The notes: generated by a model not told the origin, from the letters alone. A stretch of DNA of 32,122 bases from Chryseobacterium gleum (GCA_945865535.1 CAMBDW010000015.1:1-32122); one strand, 5' to 3'; numbered from the stretch's first letter, positions 22,934 to 32,122 are shown. Made by a program: numbers and translations.

Positions 22934-25263
22934 TTTATGAGGTAAAGATAATCTAAATAATAAATTACTTTTAATGAAATGCTATTTTGTTGTGCTAGAT
23001 TGTATGATTCTTCTAGATTGTCAATCCAATGATTTGTTAAGGTATTACTTTCATTGTCGATACCATTTTTCCACACTAAACTCATTTGACTTCCAGGAGC
23101 AAACCACCAGCTAAAAGCTATGTCAGAAGTCCAAGTAGTATAATTTATATCGTGCTCTCCAATATATTGACTATCATATAAATATCCATCATCTCCTAAT
23201 ACTTTAAATTCTAAATTTTTAACTTGATCCAGATGGTATCTTAGTTTAATAGATAAATCTATTTTATTATTTAAAATATAATTAAGGTTCAATACATTGG
23301 TAATCATATTTGTATTCCTTTTAGCAAATATGTAATTAATAATTGGAGGATCAATATATAGCCCTAAAGGATCAAAGTTTGCAGTATCATTGCTCACAAA
23401 TCCAATATTATTAAATGAATGCTTAATAGAAAGCACATAGCTTAATGAGATTTTATCATTTATTCTATATCTTGGAGATATTCTCCAATGGTATCCATAA
23501 CCTTTGTATAGTGGATTTAAAGCCGCTCCACCACCAATATCGATAGCTAGTTTTTTTCTGTAATCTGTTGAGATCCAACCACCACCATTTATTGTTTCTT
23601 TTCTTTTAAGTGGATGTAATAAATCATTAGTTCTTGCCTCATAGAAGTCATTTTTTTCATAAGGGCTTAGATTAGCGCGCATAAAAATGGTAGTGTAGTT
23701 TTTTAAAGTTGCGTATGTTTCTAATTGATAATAAAAATCTACAAATTTCTGTTCTGTAAATAAGGATTGATGTTCTATTTCTAGGGCGCTAGCAAATTTA
23801 ATAAATCGTTTAGTCTCATTAAATTGATTATAGCTTAAAACTACTCCATTAGCTATTTCATTATTTGAATATAAGAAACCCAAATCATTAGGGTTGTACT
23901 TGTCATCCTCAAAAATAGAATATAAGCTGTATTGGTATTTTCCATTTGTTTTGCCAACTGAGACCATACCTGCAAATCCTTTGGTTAATTCACTGGCTTC
24001 AAATTCTTGGCTCATTTTAAGCTCCCCTTGATAATAGTGGGTATTTTCTTTATTATTAATTTGTGTGAAGATTCCAGTAACATTAGCGTCTTTATTACTA
24101 CCATTTTGGACCATATGCGTATTCATTAAACTTACTGATGAACTGTTGCCAAATCCTTGGTCAAATATCATGACATTGTAATTGGTTAAAGGATTTTGGT
24201 CTGTTTTATTGGTTACAGCATTAAGTACGGCTATAGCTAGCCCGTTTTTAGTTCTTCCAGTGATTTTTGAAGCATTTAATAAATCATCTTGAAGCCTTCT
24301 GCTATAAAACATATCTCCTCCTTTATTAAAGAGTTCAGTACCTTCATTAAAGAATTGTCTTTTTTCTTCATACTTTATCTCAAAAGGAGAGAGGTTTAAC
24401 ACCATTGCATCAGCTTCTACTTGACCAAAATCAGGTATTAGTGTCATATCAAGAGTAAAGCTCTCATTGATACCGTATTTTAGATCCATTCCGTAATTAT
24501 AAGGATAGTTGGTCTCTCCATCATAGATATTAGCATATACAGAAGCATAGGGCATAAAAGAAAGACGTAGAGGAGAATCAATATCTTTTATCCCTTCAAG
24601 TAAACCCGCTTGTAGGGCAAAATTTGTGTATTCAACATTAATTGGATTCCAGCTATAGTCTTCACGGTATCTTCTAATCTCTCTTGCCATATTTATTGCC
24701 CAAGGCTTATTATCTTTTGGGAATCTTAATTGAGAAAAAGGAATAGAGAACTCAACAACCCATCCATTATTGTTTATATTAACAGCTGAATTCCAAACAG
24801 CATCCCATGTATTATCAACTCTAGTTTTAGAAAATTTTCTATCTATTTGTACCCCTGCAGCTGTTACCATGAAGTTATATTCAAGCTGAGCATCATTGAA
24901 CGGATCTAACCATATTCCAAATAAATCATAATTCTTATTTTCATCATCTCTTCTAGATAATTCTCTTAAGATACTGTCAGGTGCATTATCATACATCATT
25001 ACACCAAAATAGATATTCTTACTATCATAACATATTTTCACTTCTGTTTTTTGGTGATTTCTTTCAGGTGTTCCGTTCTTTGGAGATAATTGAGAAAAAT
25101 TATTAGCAACCCCTAGATTTGTCCAAACTATATCATTCAGCTCCCCATCTATTTTAGGTGGGTTTTGGACTTTTTCGATAGTATATACTTTTTTTTCTGA
25201 GAATTGCCCAAAACAAATAAAGGGCATTAGAATAAAAAGAAGGGAAAAATTGTTAATTTTCAT
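22930..25263 (-). CDS. DUF5916 outer-membrane protein with CBM9-like N-domain
   Basis: 777 residues. Signal peptide 1-19 (ends CFGQ). A carbohydrate-binding-module-9-like beta-sandwich at about 25-220 includes PPKIDGELNDIVWTNLG, YFGVMMYDN, WLDPFNDAQLEYNFMVTAAGVQ and WVVEFSIPFSQLRF. After this comes a DUF5916-type barrel beginning MPYASVYANI and FTLDMTLIPDFGQVEADAMVLNLSPFE, then about 20 amphipathic strands to the end. The combination is common in Bacteroidota. A ligand has not been established for the family; membrane insertion and carbohydrate binding are inferred from fold. It is divergent from sucC; a minus-strand TATATTTG box (25283-25290) sits 20 bp before the ATG. It overlaps the LolD-like gene by 4 bp. 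Confidence 0.88.
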   Translation of the reverse strand: MKINNFSLLFILMPFICFGQFSEKKVYTIEKVQNPPKIDGELNDIVWTNLGVANNFSQLSPKNGTPERNHQKTEVKICYDSKNIYFGVMMYDNAPDSILRELSRRDDENKNYDLFGIWLDPFNDAQLEYNFMVTAAGVQIDRKFSKTRVDNTWDAVWNSAVNINNNGWVVEFSIPFSQLRFPKDNKPWAINMAREIRRYREDYSWNPINVEYTNFALQAGLLEGIKDIDSPLRLSFMPYASVYANIYDGETNYPYNYGMDLKYGINESFTLDMTLIPDFGQVEADAMVLNLSPFEIKYEEKRQFFNEGTELFNKGGDMFYSRRLQDDLLNASKITGRTKNGLAIAVLNAVTNKTDQNPLTNYNVMIFDQGFGNSSSVSLMNTHMVQNGSNKDANVTGIFTQINNKENTHYYQGELKMSQEFEASELTKGFAGMVSVGKTNGKYQYSLYSIFEDDKYNPNDLGFLYSNNEIANGVVLSYNQFNETKRFIKFASALEIEHQSLFTEQKFVDFYYQLETYATLKNYTTIFMRANLSPYEKNDFYEARTNDLLHPLKRKETINGGGWISTDYRKKLAIDIGGGAALNPLYKGYGYHWRISPRYRINDKISLSYVLSIKHSFNNIGFVSNDTANFDPLGLYIDPPIINYIFAKRNTNMITNVLNLNYILNNKIDLSIKLRYHLDQVKNLEFKVLGDDGYLYDSQYIGEHDINYTTWTSDIAFSWWFAPGSQMSLVWKNGIDNESNTLTNHWIDNLEESYNLAQQNSISLKVIYYLDYLYLIK

Positions 25264-25310
25264 CAGGGGGAAAATTTGCAGGCAAATATATAATTTAATT
25301 CAAATAGAAG

Positions 25311-25340
25311 TTTGTAATTAAAATCAATCCTATACTTTTG
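25311..25340 (+). promoter_or_regulatory. Bacteroidota-type promoter of sucC
   Basis: TTTG at 25311-25314 (-33 element) and TACTTTTG at 25333-25340 (-7 element, TAnnTTTG) are separated by 18 bp, close to the usual spacing. The start codon follows 20 bp later. This is the best-formed promoter I found in the window. Confidence 0.65.
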
Positions 25341-25359
25341 CCAATCTAAAAAAGAGCTC

Positions 25360-26550
25360 ATGAATTTACACGAATATCAAGGAAAAGAATTGCTAAATAG
25401 CTTTGGGGTTAGAATACAAAGAGGCATAGTTGCTTCAACTCCTAAAGAGGCTGTAGCAGCTGCCCAAAAACTAACTGCTCAAACGGGTACTAGTTGGTGG
25501 GTTGTAAAAGCTCAAGTACATGCTGGAGGTAGAGGAAAAGGTGGGGGAATAAAATTAGCAAAATCATTAGAGGAGGTTAAGTCACTTTCTAATGATATTT
25601 TAGGAATGCACTTGATAACGCCACAAACTTCAAAGGAGGGAAAATTAGTACATCAAGTATTAATTACTGAAGATGTTTATTATCCAGGAGAAAGCAAAAC
25701 TTCAGAGTTTTATATGTCGGTTTTATTAAATAGATCTACTGGAAGAAACATGATAATGTATTCAACAGAAGGGGGTATGGATATTGAAAAAGTTGCTGAA
25801 GAAACTCCACATTTAATTTTTACAGAAGAAATAGTTCCTAAGTTAGGAATTACAGATGAGCAGTGTATAAAAATTGCTACAAATTTAGGACTTCATGGAG
25901 CTACATTTGAAGAAATGACAAAATTTGTTGCTAGCCTTTATACGGCATATGACAAAACGGACGCTTCTTTATTCGAGATTAACCCAGTATTAAAGACCTC
26001 TGATGATAAAATTATGGCTGTTGATGCTAAAGTAACTATTGATAATAATTCGCTTTTTAGACATAAAGATTATATCGCATTAAGAGATAAAAGAGAAGAA
26101 GATGCTACTGAAGTTGAAGCGGGTGAATATGGGCTTAATTTTGTAAAATTGGATGGAAATGTGGGTTGTATGGTAAATGGGGCAGGACTTGCTATGGCTA
26201 CTATGGATATCATTAAAATGGCAGGAGGAAATCCTGCAAACTTTTTGGATGTTGGGGGTACTGCTGATGCAAAAAGAGTAGAGCAAGCATTCCGTATTAT
26301 TTTAAAAGATCCAAATGTAAAAGCCATATTAATTAATATTTTTGGTGGTATTGTAAGGTGCGATAGAGTAGCCCAAGGTATAGTAGATGCGTATAAAAAT
26401 ATAGGAGATATAAAGATCCCTCTTATTGTTCGTTTACAAGGTACTAATGCAGTAGAAGCTAAACAATTAATTGATGCAAGCGGGCTTAAAGTTGAATCTG
26501 TTATTTTACTTCAAGAGGCAGCTGATAAAGTTGCAGAAGTTTTAGCTTAA
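25360..26550 (+). CDS. sucC: Succinate-CoA ligase (ADP-forming) subunit beta
   Basis: The beta subunit of the citric acid cycle enzyme that converts succinyl-CoA to succinate while making ATP. 396 residues, the standard length. It opens MNLHEYQGKELLNSFGV and has the ATP-grasp nucleotide site VVKAQVHAGGRGKGGGIKLA, the metal and succinate region FEINPVLKT, and the C-terminal CoA-ligase domain with GNVGCMVNGAGLAMATMDI, FLDVGGTA and NIFGGIVRCDRVA. The phosphorylated histidine is on the alpha subunit (SucD), which is not in this window, so the two subunits are not adjacent here. It has its own promoter and a terminator just downstream. Confidence 0.96.
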   Translation: MNLHEYQGKELLNSFGVRIQRGIVASTPKEAVAAAQKLTAQTGTSWWVVKAQVHAGGRGKGGGIKLAKSLEEVKSLSNDILGMHLITPQTSKEGKLVHQVLITEDVYYPGESKTSEFYMSVLLNRSTGRNMIMYSTEGGMDIEKVAEETPHLIFTEEIVPKLGITDEQCIKIATNLGLHGATFEEMTKFVASLYTAYDKTDASLFEINPVLKTSDDKIMAVDAKVTIDNNSLFRHKDYIALRDKREEDATEVEAGEYGLNFVKLDGNVGCMVNGAGLAMATMDIIKMAGGNPANFLDVGGTADAKRVEQAFRIILKDPNVKAILINIFGGIVRCDRVAQGIVDAYKNIGDIKIPLIVRLQGTNAVEAKQLIDASGLKVESVILLQEAADKVAEVLA

Positions 26551-26570
26551 TTTTAAATAACAAAATATTT

Positions 26571-26604
26571 AAAAATCCAAACAATCCTTGGATTTTTTGT
26601 TTTT
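26571..26604 (+). terminator. Rho-independent terminator after sucC
   Basis: AAAAATCCAA (26571-26580) pairs perfectly with TTGGATTTTT (26588-26597) around a 7-base loop and is followed by further T residues. It ends only 5 bp before the ATG of the hydrolase gene, so it lies in that gene's leader. Confidence 0.75.
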
Positions 26605-26609
26605 ATAGT

Positions 26610-27434
26610 ATGTTTAAAAAATTCAATACAATAATCCAAGGCTCTTCTACAAAAGATATCTTAATTGACACAACTCTTTCTGAGCATAATGCTAGTAATA
26701 AAGTTATTATTTTTTCTCATGGTTTTAAAGGGTTTAAAGATTGGGGGCCTTTCAATAAAATTGCAGAGCACTTTGCGAGTAATGGCTTTGTATTTGTAAA
26801 ATTTAATTTTTCATACAATGGAACTTCTATTGATAATCCTTGTGATTTTGTTGATTTAGATGCTTTTGGAAATAACAATTTCTGTAAGGAATTAGATGAT
26901 TTAGGTTTGGTAATTAGTTGGGTGAAAAACGAATTTTCAAATCCCAAAATTACTTTGTTTGGTCATAGTAGAGGAGGAGCAATTTCTATGCTTAAATCAG
27001 TAGAAGATGATGGTATTTTAAATGTGGTGAGCTGGGCATCTCCATCTAATTTTTTGGCTAAATTGCCAGTTTATGAAAAAGCTGAAAAGTGGAAAGCAAT
27101 AAATGTTGCTTATGTTTATAATGGGCGTACAAAACAGAATATGCCTTTGTATTATCAGTTTTATGAAAACTGTGTCGCTAATGCACAGAGATTAGATATT
27201 AAAAAAGCAGTAAGCAATATGAAAGTACCACATTTACATGTTCATGGTGATGCTGATCCTACTGTTATGATTGATGAAGCACATAATATTAAAAATTGGA
27301 ATTCAAAAACTCAGTTACATATTATTAAGGGAGCCAATCATGTTTTTGATGGAGCTCATCCTTATAATTTAACAGCTTTTCCTAAACATCTTAAGGAAGC
27401 TATAGATACTACAATAGATTTTTTAAAAGGCTAG
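26610..27434 (+). CDS. Alpha/beta hydrolase (dienelactone hydrolase/BAAT-like fold)
   Basis: A cytosolic 274-residue hydrolase with the full triad of the fold: oxyanion strand IIFSHGFKGFKDWG, nucleophile elbow GHSRGG (Ser about 120), acid in HVHGDADPTV and histidine in KGANHVFDGAHP. No signal peptide. The HGF(K)GFKDWG opening is typical of a Bacteroidota group annotated as alpha/beta hydrolase or peptidase, with unknown natural ester or peptide substrate. It begins 60 bp after sucC, directly behind the sucC terminator, with no promoter box of its own that I can see. It ends 12 bp inside the convergent tsaD gene. Confidence 0.88.
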   Translation: MFKKFNTIIQGSSTKDILIDTTLSEHNASNKVIIFSHGFKGFKDWGPFNKIAEHFASNGFVFVKFNFSYNGTSIDNPCDFVDLDAFGNNNFCKELDDLGLVISWVKNEFSNPKITLFGHSRGGAISMLKSVEDDGILNVVSWASPSNFLAKLPVYEKAEKWKAINVAYVYNGRTKQNMPLYYQFYENCVANAQRLDIKKAVSNMKVPHLHVHGDADPTVMIDEAHNIKNWNSKTQLHIIKGANHVFDGAHPYNLTAFPKHLKEAIDTTIDFLKG

Positions 27435-28439
27435 GGAAGCTGATGCAGTCTCACTTTGGCTGGCAAAATCTTTATTTAAGTATTTAAAATATCCTGAAAT
27501 TGCTATCATAGCGGCATTATCAGTACAATACTCAAATTTAGGAATATATAACTGGTATTTTTTTTCATCAGCTAATTTTTGCAATTCACTTCTAAGGTAT
27601 GAATTAGCAGATACTCCTCCAGCAATAGCTATTTGTTTAATTCCTGTTTGCTTAATAGCTTTTTGCAGTTTTTCTAATAAAATAGTAACAATGCTATGCT
27701 GAATTGATGCGCATAAGTTTTCTAGGTTTTCTTCAATAAACGTAGGGTTTTTTATGATGTTATTTTGTACTTTATAAAGGATAGAAGTTTTGAGTCCACT
27801 AAAGCTAAAATCTAAATTTTTTACTGTTGGTTTTCCAAACTCAAAAGCCTGTATATTTCCTTTAGTGGCATATTTATCAATTAAGGGTCCTCCTGGGTAT
27901 GGAAGCCCTAAAATTTTAGCTGATTTATCAAAAGCTTCACCGGCCGCATCATCCAGAGTTTTTCCAATAACAATCATATTACTAGCACTATCCACTTTAA
28001 CTATTTGGGTATGACCTCCAGATACAGTTAAGCATAAGAATGGAAATTTAGGCATTGGTTTGCCCTCATCAATAAAATGAGCTAGAATATGCGCTTGCAT
28101 ATGATTTACGCTAATTAATGGGATTCCCATTCCCATTGCAAATGATTTTGCAAAGGAGCTTCCTACTAATAAAGAGCCTAATAATCCTGGTCCTTGAGTA
28201 AAAGCAATAGCGTTTATAGCTTCTTTTTGTATATTCGCTTTTTTAATTGCTGCATCCACTACAGGTATGATATTCTGTTGGTGTGCTCGTGAAGCTAATT
28301 CAGGAACAACACCGCCATAAAGAGCATGAACTTTTTGATTAGCGATCTCATTTGATAGTATTTTTTTTCCTTCTAAAATTGCAGCTGAGGTATCATCACA
28401 AGAGGATTCAATTCCTAATATGATAGGCTCTTTATTCAT
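27423..28439 (-). CDS. tsaD: tRNA N6-threonylcarbamoyladenosine transferase TsaD
   Basis: The catalytic subunit that transfers threonylcarbamoyl to A37 of ANN-decoding tRNAs, working with TsaB and TsaE. 338 residues, normal. Motifs: [14 protein letters not shown] at the N-terminus, metal-binding histidines 113 and 117 in [61 protein letters not shown] and the late metal aspartate in [14 protein letters not shown] at 28439 is chosen over the TTG one codon upstream. It starts within the last codons of ribBA (8 bp overlap) and is probably co-transcribed with it. Confidence 0.96.
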   Translation of the reverse strand: MNKEPIILGIESSCDDTSAAILEGKKILSNEIANQKVHALYGGVVPELASRAHQQNIIPVVDAAIKKANIQKEAINAIAFTQGPGLLGSLLVGSSFAKSFAMGMGIPLISVNHMQAHILAHFIDEGKPMPKFPFLCLTVSGGHTQIVKVDSASNMIVIGKTLDDAAGEAFDKSAKILGLPYPGGPLIDKYATKGNIQAFEFGKPTVKNLDFSFSGLKTSILYKVQNNIIKNPTFIEENLENLCASIQHSIVTILLEKLQKAIKQTGIKQIAIAGGVSANSYLRSELQKLADEKKYQLYIPKFEYCTDNAAMIAISGYFKYLNKDFASQSETASASLAF

Positions 28440-29643
28440 CAAGATTTTTTAATGAATGACCCATTTTATCTCTCTTAGTTTTAAGATATAATTTATTATG
28501 CTGGGTTGATTTAATTTCAATTGCAACGGTTTCAACAATTTCAATCCCATAGCCAATAAGACCAACTCTTTTTTTAGGATTATTACTCAGTAATTTAATT
28601 TTAGAAACCTTCATAGCTCTGATTATTTGAGCGCCTATTCCATAATCTCTATCATCTGGATTAAAGCCAAGCTCAATATTTGCTTCCACAGTATCTCTGC
28701 CATTTTCTTGTAACTCGTAAGCTTTTAGTTTATTTAGTAGTCCGATTCCTCTACCTTCTTGATTCATATAAACTAAAAGGCCTTTTCCGGCAGCTTCAAT
28801 TTGTTTTAAAGCTTGATGTAGTTGAGGGCCACAATCACATCTGCAACTACTGAATATATCACCAGTAAGGCAAGAAGAATGAACTCTTACAAGCACTTCT
28901 TCATCTTTTACCCATTCCCCTTTATAGATTGCTAAATGCAATTGTCCATTAGTGGTTTGTTTAAAAGCTTTCATTTTAAAATCACCAAACTCTGTGGGTA
29001 ATTCTACTAAAGCTTCTTCAGTAATTAGAGATTCATTTTTTATTCGATACTCAATTAAATCTTTAATTGTAATAAATTTTAAATCAAATTTTTGAGCAAT
29101 CTTAAATAATTCAGCTGTTCTTGCCATAGTACCGTCTTCATTCAGAATTTCAACAATAACTCCCGCAGGATATAAACCTGAGAGTCTTGCTAAGTCAATT
29201 GCGGCTTCTGTGTGTCCTGCTCTTCTAAGTACGCCACCTTCACTTGCTTTTAAAGGAAAAATATGTCCTGGTTTTCCAAATTCTTCTGCTTTTGTATTTA
29301 GGTCAGCTAATGCTTTAATAGTTTTTGCTCTATCTTGAGCTGAAATTCCAGTTGTACAGCCATTTGCTATTAAATCAACAGAGATAGTAAAAGGAGTTTC
29401 AAATGCAGCAGAGTTTTTTCCTATCATTAGATCAAGTCCTAATTCTTCACACCTGCTTTCTAATAAAGGAGTGCAGATCAGTCCTCTTCCATGGGTAGCC
29501 ATGAAATTAATCATTTTAGGGGTTACCATTTCAGCGGCTGCTACAAAATCTCCTTCATTCTCTCTATTCTCATCATCAATTACAATCACCACTTTTCCTG
29601 CTTTGATATCCGTAATTGCTTCCTCTATAGTGTTGAATTTCAT
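28432..29643 (-). CDS. ribBA: Bifunctional riboflavin synthesis enzyme RibBA
   Basis: 403 residues combining two steps at the head of riboflavin synthesis. The N-terminal 3,4-dihydroxy-2-butanone-4-phosphate synthase (about 1-200) uses ribulose 5-phosphate and shows the acidic loop [10 protein letters not shown] (23-32), [13 protein letters not shown] and [22 protein letters not shown]. The C-terminal GTP cyclohydrolase II (about 205-400) has the zinc cysteines in [17 protein letters not shown], the [15 protein letters not shown] loop and [14 protein letters not shown]. The ATG at 29643 gives the canonical [10 protein letters not shown] start; the longer frame is unconserved. A minus-strand -7 box TACTTTTG (29662-29669), identical to that of sucC, lies just upstream. 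Confidence 0.96.
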   Translation of the reverse strand: MKFNTIEEAITDIKAGKVVIVIDDENRENEGDFVAAAEMVTPKMINFMATHGRGLICTPLLESRCEELGLDLMIGKNSAAFETPFTISVDLIANGCTTGISAQDRAKTIKALADLNTKAEEFGKPGHIFPLKASEGGVLRRAGHTEAAIDLARLSGLYPAGVIVEILNEDGTMARTAELFKIAQKFDLKFITIKDLIEYRIKNESLITEEALVELPTEFGDFKMKAFKQTTNGQLHLAIYKGEWVKDEEVLVRVHSSCLTGDIFSSCRCDCGPQLHQALKQIEAAGKGLLVYMNQEGRGIGLLNKLKAYELQENGRDTVEANIELGFNPDDRDYGIGAQIIRAMKVSKIKLLSNNPKKRVGLIGYGIEIVETVAIEIKSTQHNKLYLKTKRDKMGHSLKNLDE

Positions 29644-29691
29644 ATTTATTCTTTGAAGTTGCAAAAGTAATACAATTTATGCTATTGTATT

Positions 29692-31062
29692 TTATTTTTT
29701 AAAGCGATTAAAAACAAGAATTAATCGTGTGAAATCAAAAAGCGCTGCATCATTTTTTGCTTTATAAATCAAGAATATTGCAATAGGGAGAAACGCTATA
29801 TTGGCTAGCCACATGCCTTCATAAGCTTGCATACTTAATTCTTTGGTTGCTTTTTCCCCAATCATATTTAGCACATGAAACAAGATGAAAAATAGAACAG
29901 AAACTAATACAGGAATACCAAAACCTCCTTTTCTGATAATAGAACCAAGAGGAGCGCCAATTAGAAATAATAGTAAGCAGGCAACTGCTAAACTGATTTT
30001 TCTGTGCCACTCAATTTTATGTTTTGTGATTATTATTTTTTGATACTCTAAATCATCTTTGTTTGATTTCGCAATTGATTCTAGGGATCTAACATTATTT
30101 ATTGCAATATTATATTGTTGTTCTTTATTTGTTGGAGCTAGAGTAGCAACAAAAGTGCTATCTACAATTATGGTATTTTTATATTTATTTGAAATATTAG
30201 TTTTAAAGAGTAGTTCTTTTTCTTCATATCTAAGCTGTAAAGAATCAATAGCGCTAGTTAATTGTTTATTATTTAGCATGGCATAATGGCCTTTGTAAAG
30301 GGCTTCACTATTTTGGATAGTTTTGAAACTTTCTAAATCAAATCGAATAAGATTTTCCCCAAAGTGTGTAGTTCTAAAAGGATTATCGTTCTTACTTTTT
30401 TTATCTTGAATATCAATATAGGAATATCCGTTATATAGAATAAGCTCTAAAAACCTTTCATCAGCAGTGAGTTGCATTTTGCCACTCTCAGCAATTAGTA
30501 CCTGATTATTTCCCTCTCCAGAAGTATGATCATAAATAAGGATATCTTTTAATGTAACTCCATCAGCATCTTTTTCATTTACTTTAATGCTGAATCCCTC
30601 AATTTCTTTGTAAAAGATTCCTTCTTTAATGTTTAAGGCTGGTTTTTTTCTCTGAATATCATATATCATGGAGCCATTTTTAAGATTGGCAATAGGCATG
30701 ACATAATTTGAAAATAAAAAGGAGCCATAACTAAAAAACAACACTAACAAAACAAGTGGTAATAATAGTTTGTAAAGTGATATTCCTGAAGCTTTTAGGG
30801 CTACAAGTTCGTATTGTGCTCCAAGTTTTCCAAATACCATAACTGAGGATAGTAAGGTGGCAATTGGAAGTGCTATCGGAACAAATCTAGCAGATGCATA
30901 AAATAACAGTTCAGCAATTTGAGTGAATTCTAATCCTTTACCTACTAAATCATCAATATATTTCCAGAGAAATTGCATTAATAATAGGAATATAGCAATA
31001 AAAAAAGTGGCTATAAATGGTCCTAGAAATGATTTTATAAGAAAAAGGTGAAGCCGTTTCAT
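29692..31062 (-). CDS. LptF/LptG family LPS-export permease
   Basis: 456 residues with the YjgP/YjgQ layout. Three membrane helices are in the N-terminal third: about 12-32 FLGPFIATFFIAIFLLLMQFL, 58-78 and 98-120 (LLPLVLLVLFFSYGSFLFSNYVMPIANL). A periplasmic beta-jellyroll follows at about 120-350 (NIKEGIFYKEIEGFSIKVNEKD, ILIYDHT, FLELILYNGYSY), then three C-terminal helices with ACLLLFLIGAPLGSIIRKGGFGIPVLVS, a family hallmark. LptF and LptG form the permease that extracts lipopolysaccharide from the inner membrane with LptB. Which of the two this is cannot be decided; no partner is adjacent. An insertion at about 270-330 (KELLFKTNISNKYK, LEYQKIIITKHKIEWHRK) is common in Bacteroidota. It sits upstream of ribBA on the same strand, 48 bp away. 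Confidence 0.92.
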   Translation of the reverse strand: MKRLHLFLIKSFLGPFIATFFIAIFLLLMQFLWKYIDDLVGKGLEFTQIAELLFYASARFVPIALPIATLLSSVMVFGKLGAQYELVALKASGISLYKLLLPLVLLVLFFSYGSFLFSNYVMPIANLKNGSMIYDIQRKKPALNIKEGIFYKEIEGFSIKVNEKDADGVTLKDILIYDHTSGEGNNQVLIAESGKMQLTADERFLELILYNGYSYIDIQDKKSKNDNPFRTTHFGENLIRFDLESFKTIQNSEALYKGHYAMLNNKQLTSAIDSLQLRYEEKELLFKTNISNKYKNTIIVDSTFVATLAPTNKEQQYNIAINNVRSLESIAKSNKDDLEYQKIIITKHKIEWHRKISLAVACLLLFLIGAPLGSIIRKGGFGIPVLVSVLFFILFHVLNMIGEKATKELSMQAYEGMWLANIAFLPIAIFLIYKAKNDAALFDFTRLILVFNRFKK

Positions 31063-31196
31063 AGAGCATCTAAATTAAAATGATCATTAAATGGTGTTCT
31101 TGAAGATATATTTATCAGTATTTTAAATGTGTTTTTTGATAAATAGGACATTTGTTTTAATAAGTTTGCAAACGAATTTTACAAAGATACTATATT

Positions 31197-31940
31197 ATGG
31201 CGTTACTACAATCAATGGAAAAGCAAGGCAATTTCTTGTTTAAATATAGAGGGCAATTTCCAGTTCTTTTATTTATTTTGGCAGTACCTTTTATTTATTT
31301 AACAGATTATAGTAATATCAGTGAGCAAGTTCAAACTTACTTTTTGTTTTCTGCTATTACAGTTTCTGTTATTGGATTTTTAGTTCGCTTTTATACTATT
31401 GGAACTACTCCTTTAGGAACAAGCGGGCGCAATACTAAAGAGCAAGTTGCAATTGTTTTGAATTCAACAGGAATGTATTCTATGCTTAGGCATCCTTTAT
31501 ATTTAGGTAATTATCTTATTTGGCTTGGAATAGCTGTGGCTACTTTCAATATTTATTTTATAGTGATTATGAGTTTGCTTTTTTGGCTTTACTATGAAAG
31601 AATAATGTTTGCTGAAGAGAGATTTTTGGAAAGAAAATTTGGTAATGATTATATAAATTGGTCCAATTCTTTACCTGCTTTTATACCAGCGGTATTCAAT
31701 TTTAAAAAATCAGATACTCCTTTTTCAATTATAACGATATTAAGAAGAGAGTATGCGAGTATTCTTGCAACAGTAATTGGTTTTACTTTTGTTGAAGGAT
31801 TTAGAACATATTTTATATCCAATAAATGGGGTATTTCAACTTTTAGTTTGCAGATTTTAATTGCTACTCTCATTCTAGTTCTAATATTAAGATCATTAAA
31901 GCATTACACAAATGTTTTAAAGGAAAAGGGTAGGAGTTAA
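31197..31940 (+). CDS. Isoprenylcysteine carboxylmethyltransferase-like membrane protein
   Basis: 247 residues with about five membrane segments and the signature of the ICMT/PEMT-like methyltransferase superfamily: GMYSMLRHPLYLGNYLIWLGIAV, then YYERIMFAEERFLERKFGNDYINW. The RHPxYxGN motif binds S-adenosylmethionine, and the EE(R)xLxxxFGxxYxxW segment completes the site. Bacterial members methylate unknown lipids or small molecules, since prenylated protein substrates are absent. The last 70 residues add two hydrophobic segments not typical of the minimal family. A TAAGTTTG box at 31161-31168 may be its -7 element. The gene stands alone between lptF/G (divergent) and the tRNA. Confidence 0.85.
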   Translation: MALLQSMEKQGNFLFKYRGQFPVLLFILAVPFIYLTDYSNISEQVQTYFLFSAITVSVIGFLVRFYTIGTTPLGTSGRNTKEQVAIVLNSTGMYSMLRHPLYLGNYLIWLGIAVATFNIYFIVIMSLLFWLYYERIMFAEERFLERKFGNDYINWSNSLPAFIPAVFNFKKSDTPFSIITILRREYASILATVIGFTFVEGFRTYFISNKWGISTFSLQILIATLILVLILRSLKHYTNVLKEKGRS

Positions 31941-31999
31941 TTTTTTTGAAAAATAGATTTAACAATTAGTGAAAAGAATATATTTGCAGCCTTAAATTT

Positions 32000-32073
32000 G
32001 GCGTGGTAGCTCAGTTGGTTAGAGCGCAGGATTCATAACCCTGAGGTCGGGAGTTCAAATCTCCCTCACGCTA
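32000..32073 (+). tRNA. tRNA-Met (anticodon CAT), elongator type
   Basis: A complete cloverleaf. Acceptor 32000-32006 pairs with 32066-32072 with wobble pairs at both ends; D-arm GCTC (32009-32012) with GAGC (32022-32025); anticodon loop TTCATAA (32032-32038) with CAT at 32034-32036; T-arm GGGAG/CTCCC around TTCAAAT. The discriminator is A32073 and CCA is not encoded. Intact Watson-Crick-like pairing at the acceptor end and no GGG/CCC run in the anticodon stem argue against initiator tRNA. A CAT-reading tRNA-Ile2 is possible, but the body looks like elongator Met. A TATATTTG box lies at 31979-31986. Confidence 0.93.
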
Positions 32074-32081
32074 CTAGATAT

Positions 32082-32108
32082 AAAAGACCCTTTTTTGGGT
32101 CTTTTTTT
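32082..32108 (+). terminator. Rho-independent terminator after tRNA-Met
   Basis: AAAAGACCC and GGGTCTTTT pair around a T-rich loop and run into seven T residues, 9 bp after the tRNA. A well-formed intrinsic terminator. Confidence 0.9.
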
Positions 32109-32122
32109 ATGCTCAAAAAACG

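Overview
The window comes from a low-GC member of the Bacteroidota, most likely a Flavobacteriales-like lineage. Indicators seen directly are two type IX secretion (T9SS) C-terminal sorting regions, an outer-membrane beta-barrel of the Bacteroidota CarboxypepD-regulatory/plug type, a DUF5916 barrel, a BatA-type membrane protein, Bacteroidota-style promoter boxes (TAnnTTTG), and many signal peptides ending in FGQ, YSQ or SAQ. Species cannot be named from the sequence alone.

Region 1 (1-5351) is accessory DNA. It holds three consecutive units that look like integron gene cassettes. All genes point the same way. Each unit ends in a roughly 140-155 bp imperfect palindrome, and the inverse core at the start of each palindrome is an exact reverse complement of the core at the start of its own cassette: 87-95 with 852-860, 980-989 with 4167-4176, and 4295-4304 with 5206-5215. 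This self-complementarity is diagnostic of attC-bounded cassettes. No integrase is visible, so within the window this is a cassette array without its integrase. Cassette 1 encodes a secreted protein made of alternating 21-23 residue repeats. Cassette 2 (3.3 kb) encodes an exported trypsin-like protease, a SIR2-like protein and a DUF4062/TIR-like protein. The SIR2 and DUF4062-like pair is a candidate anti-phage or NAD-depletion module. Cassette 3 encodes a secreted protein of unknown function. Just past the last core lies the remnant of a T9SS sorting domain with an in-frame stop (5413-5562), possibly the tail of the gene into which the array inserted.

Region 2 (5600-9830) contains small conserved genes, a DUF4019 secreted protein, a 420 bp gene-free stretch with four copies of a CTAG-centred motif in front of a 65-residue protein, a YugP-like zinc protease, and an operon of surE, a small membrane protein and lpxB (lipid A).

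Region 3 (9823-15217, minus strand) holds two tandem paralogous lipoproteins with GCTDP repeats. Their duplication carried along the last codons of lpxB. A TonB-receptor-like outer-membrane barrel and a widely conserved 475-residue protein of unknown function follow.

Region 4 (15302-32122) is mostly housekeeping: an MBL-fold hydrolase, a large T9SS-exported zinc metalloprotease, a dihydroorotase-like protein lacking the metal-binding HxH in a tight pair with a BatA protein, a LolD-like ATPase overlapping a DUF5916 outer-membrane protein, sucC, an alpha/beta hydrolase, tsaD, ribBA, an LptF/LptG permease, an isoprenylcysteine-methyltransferase-like membrane protein and a tRNA-Met(CAT) with a terminator. 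Several envelope-assembly functions (lpxB, LptF/G, LolD, BatA) occur here but in separate transcription units.
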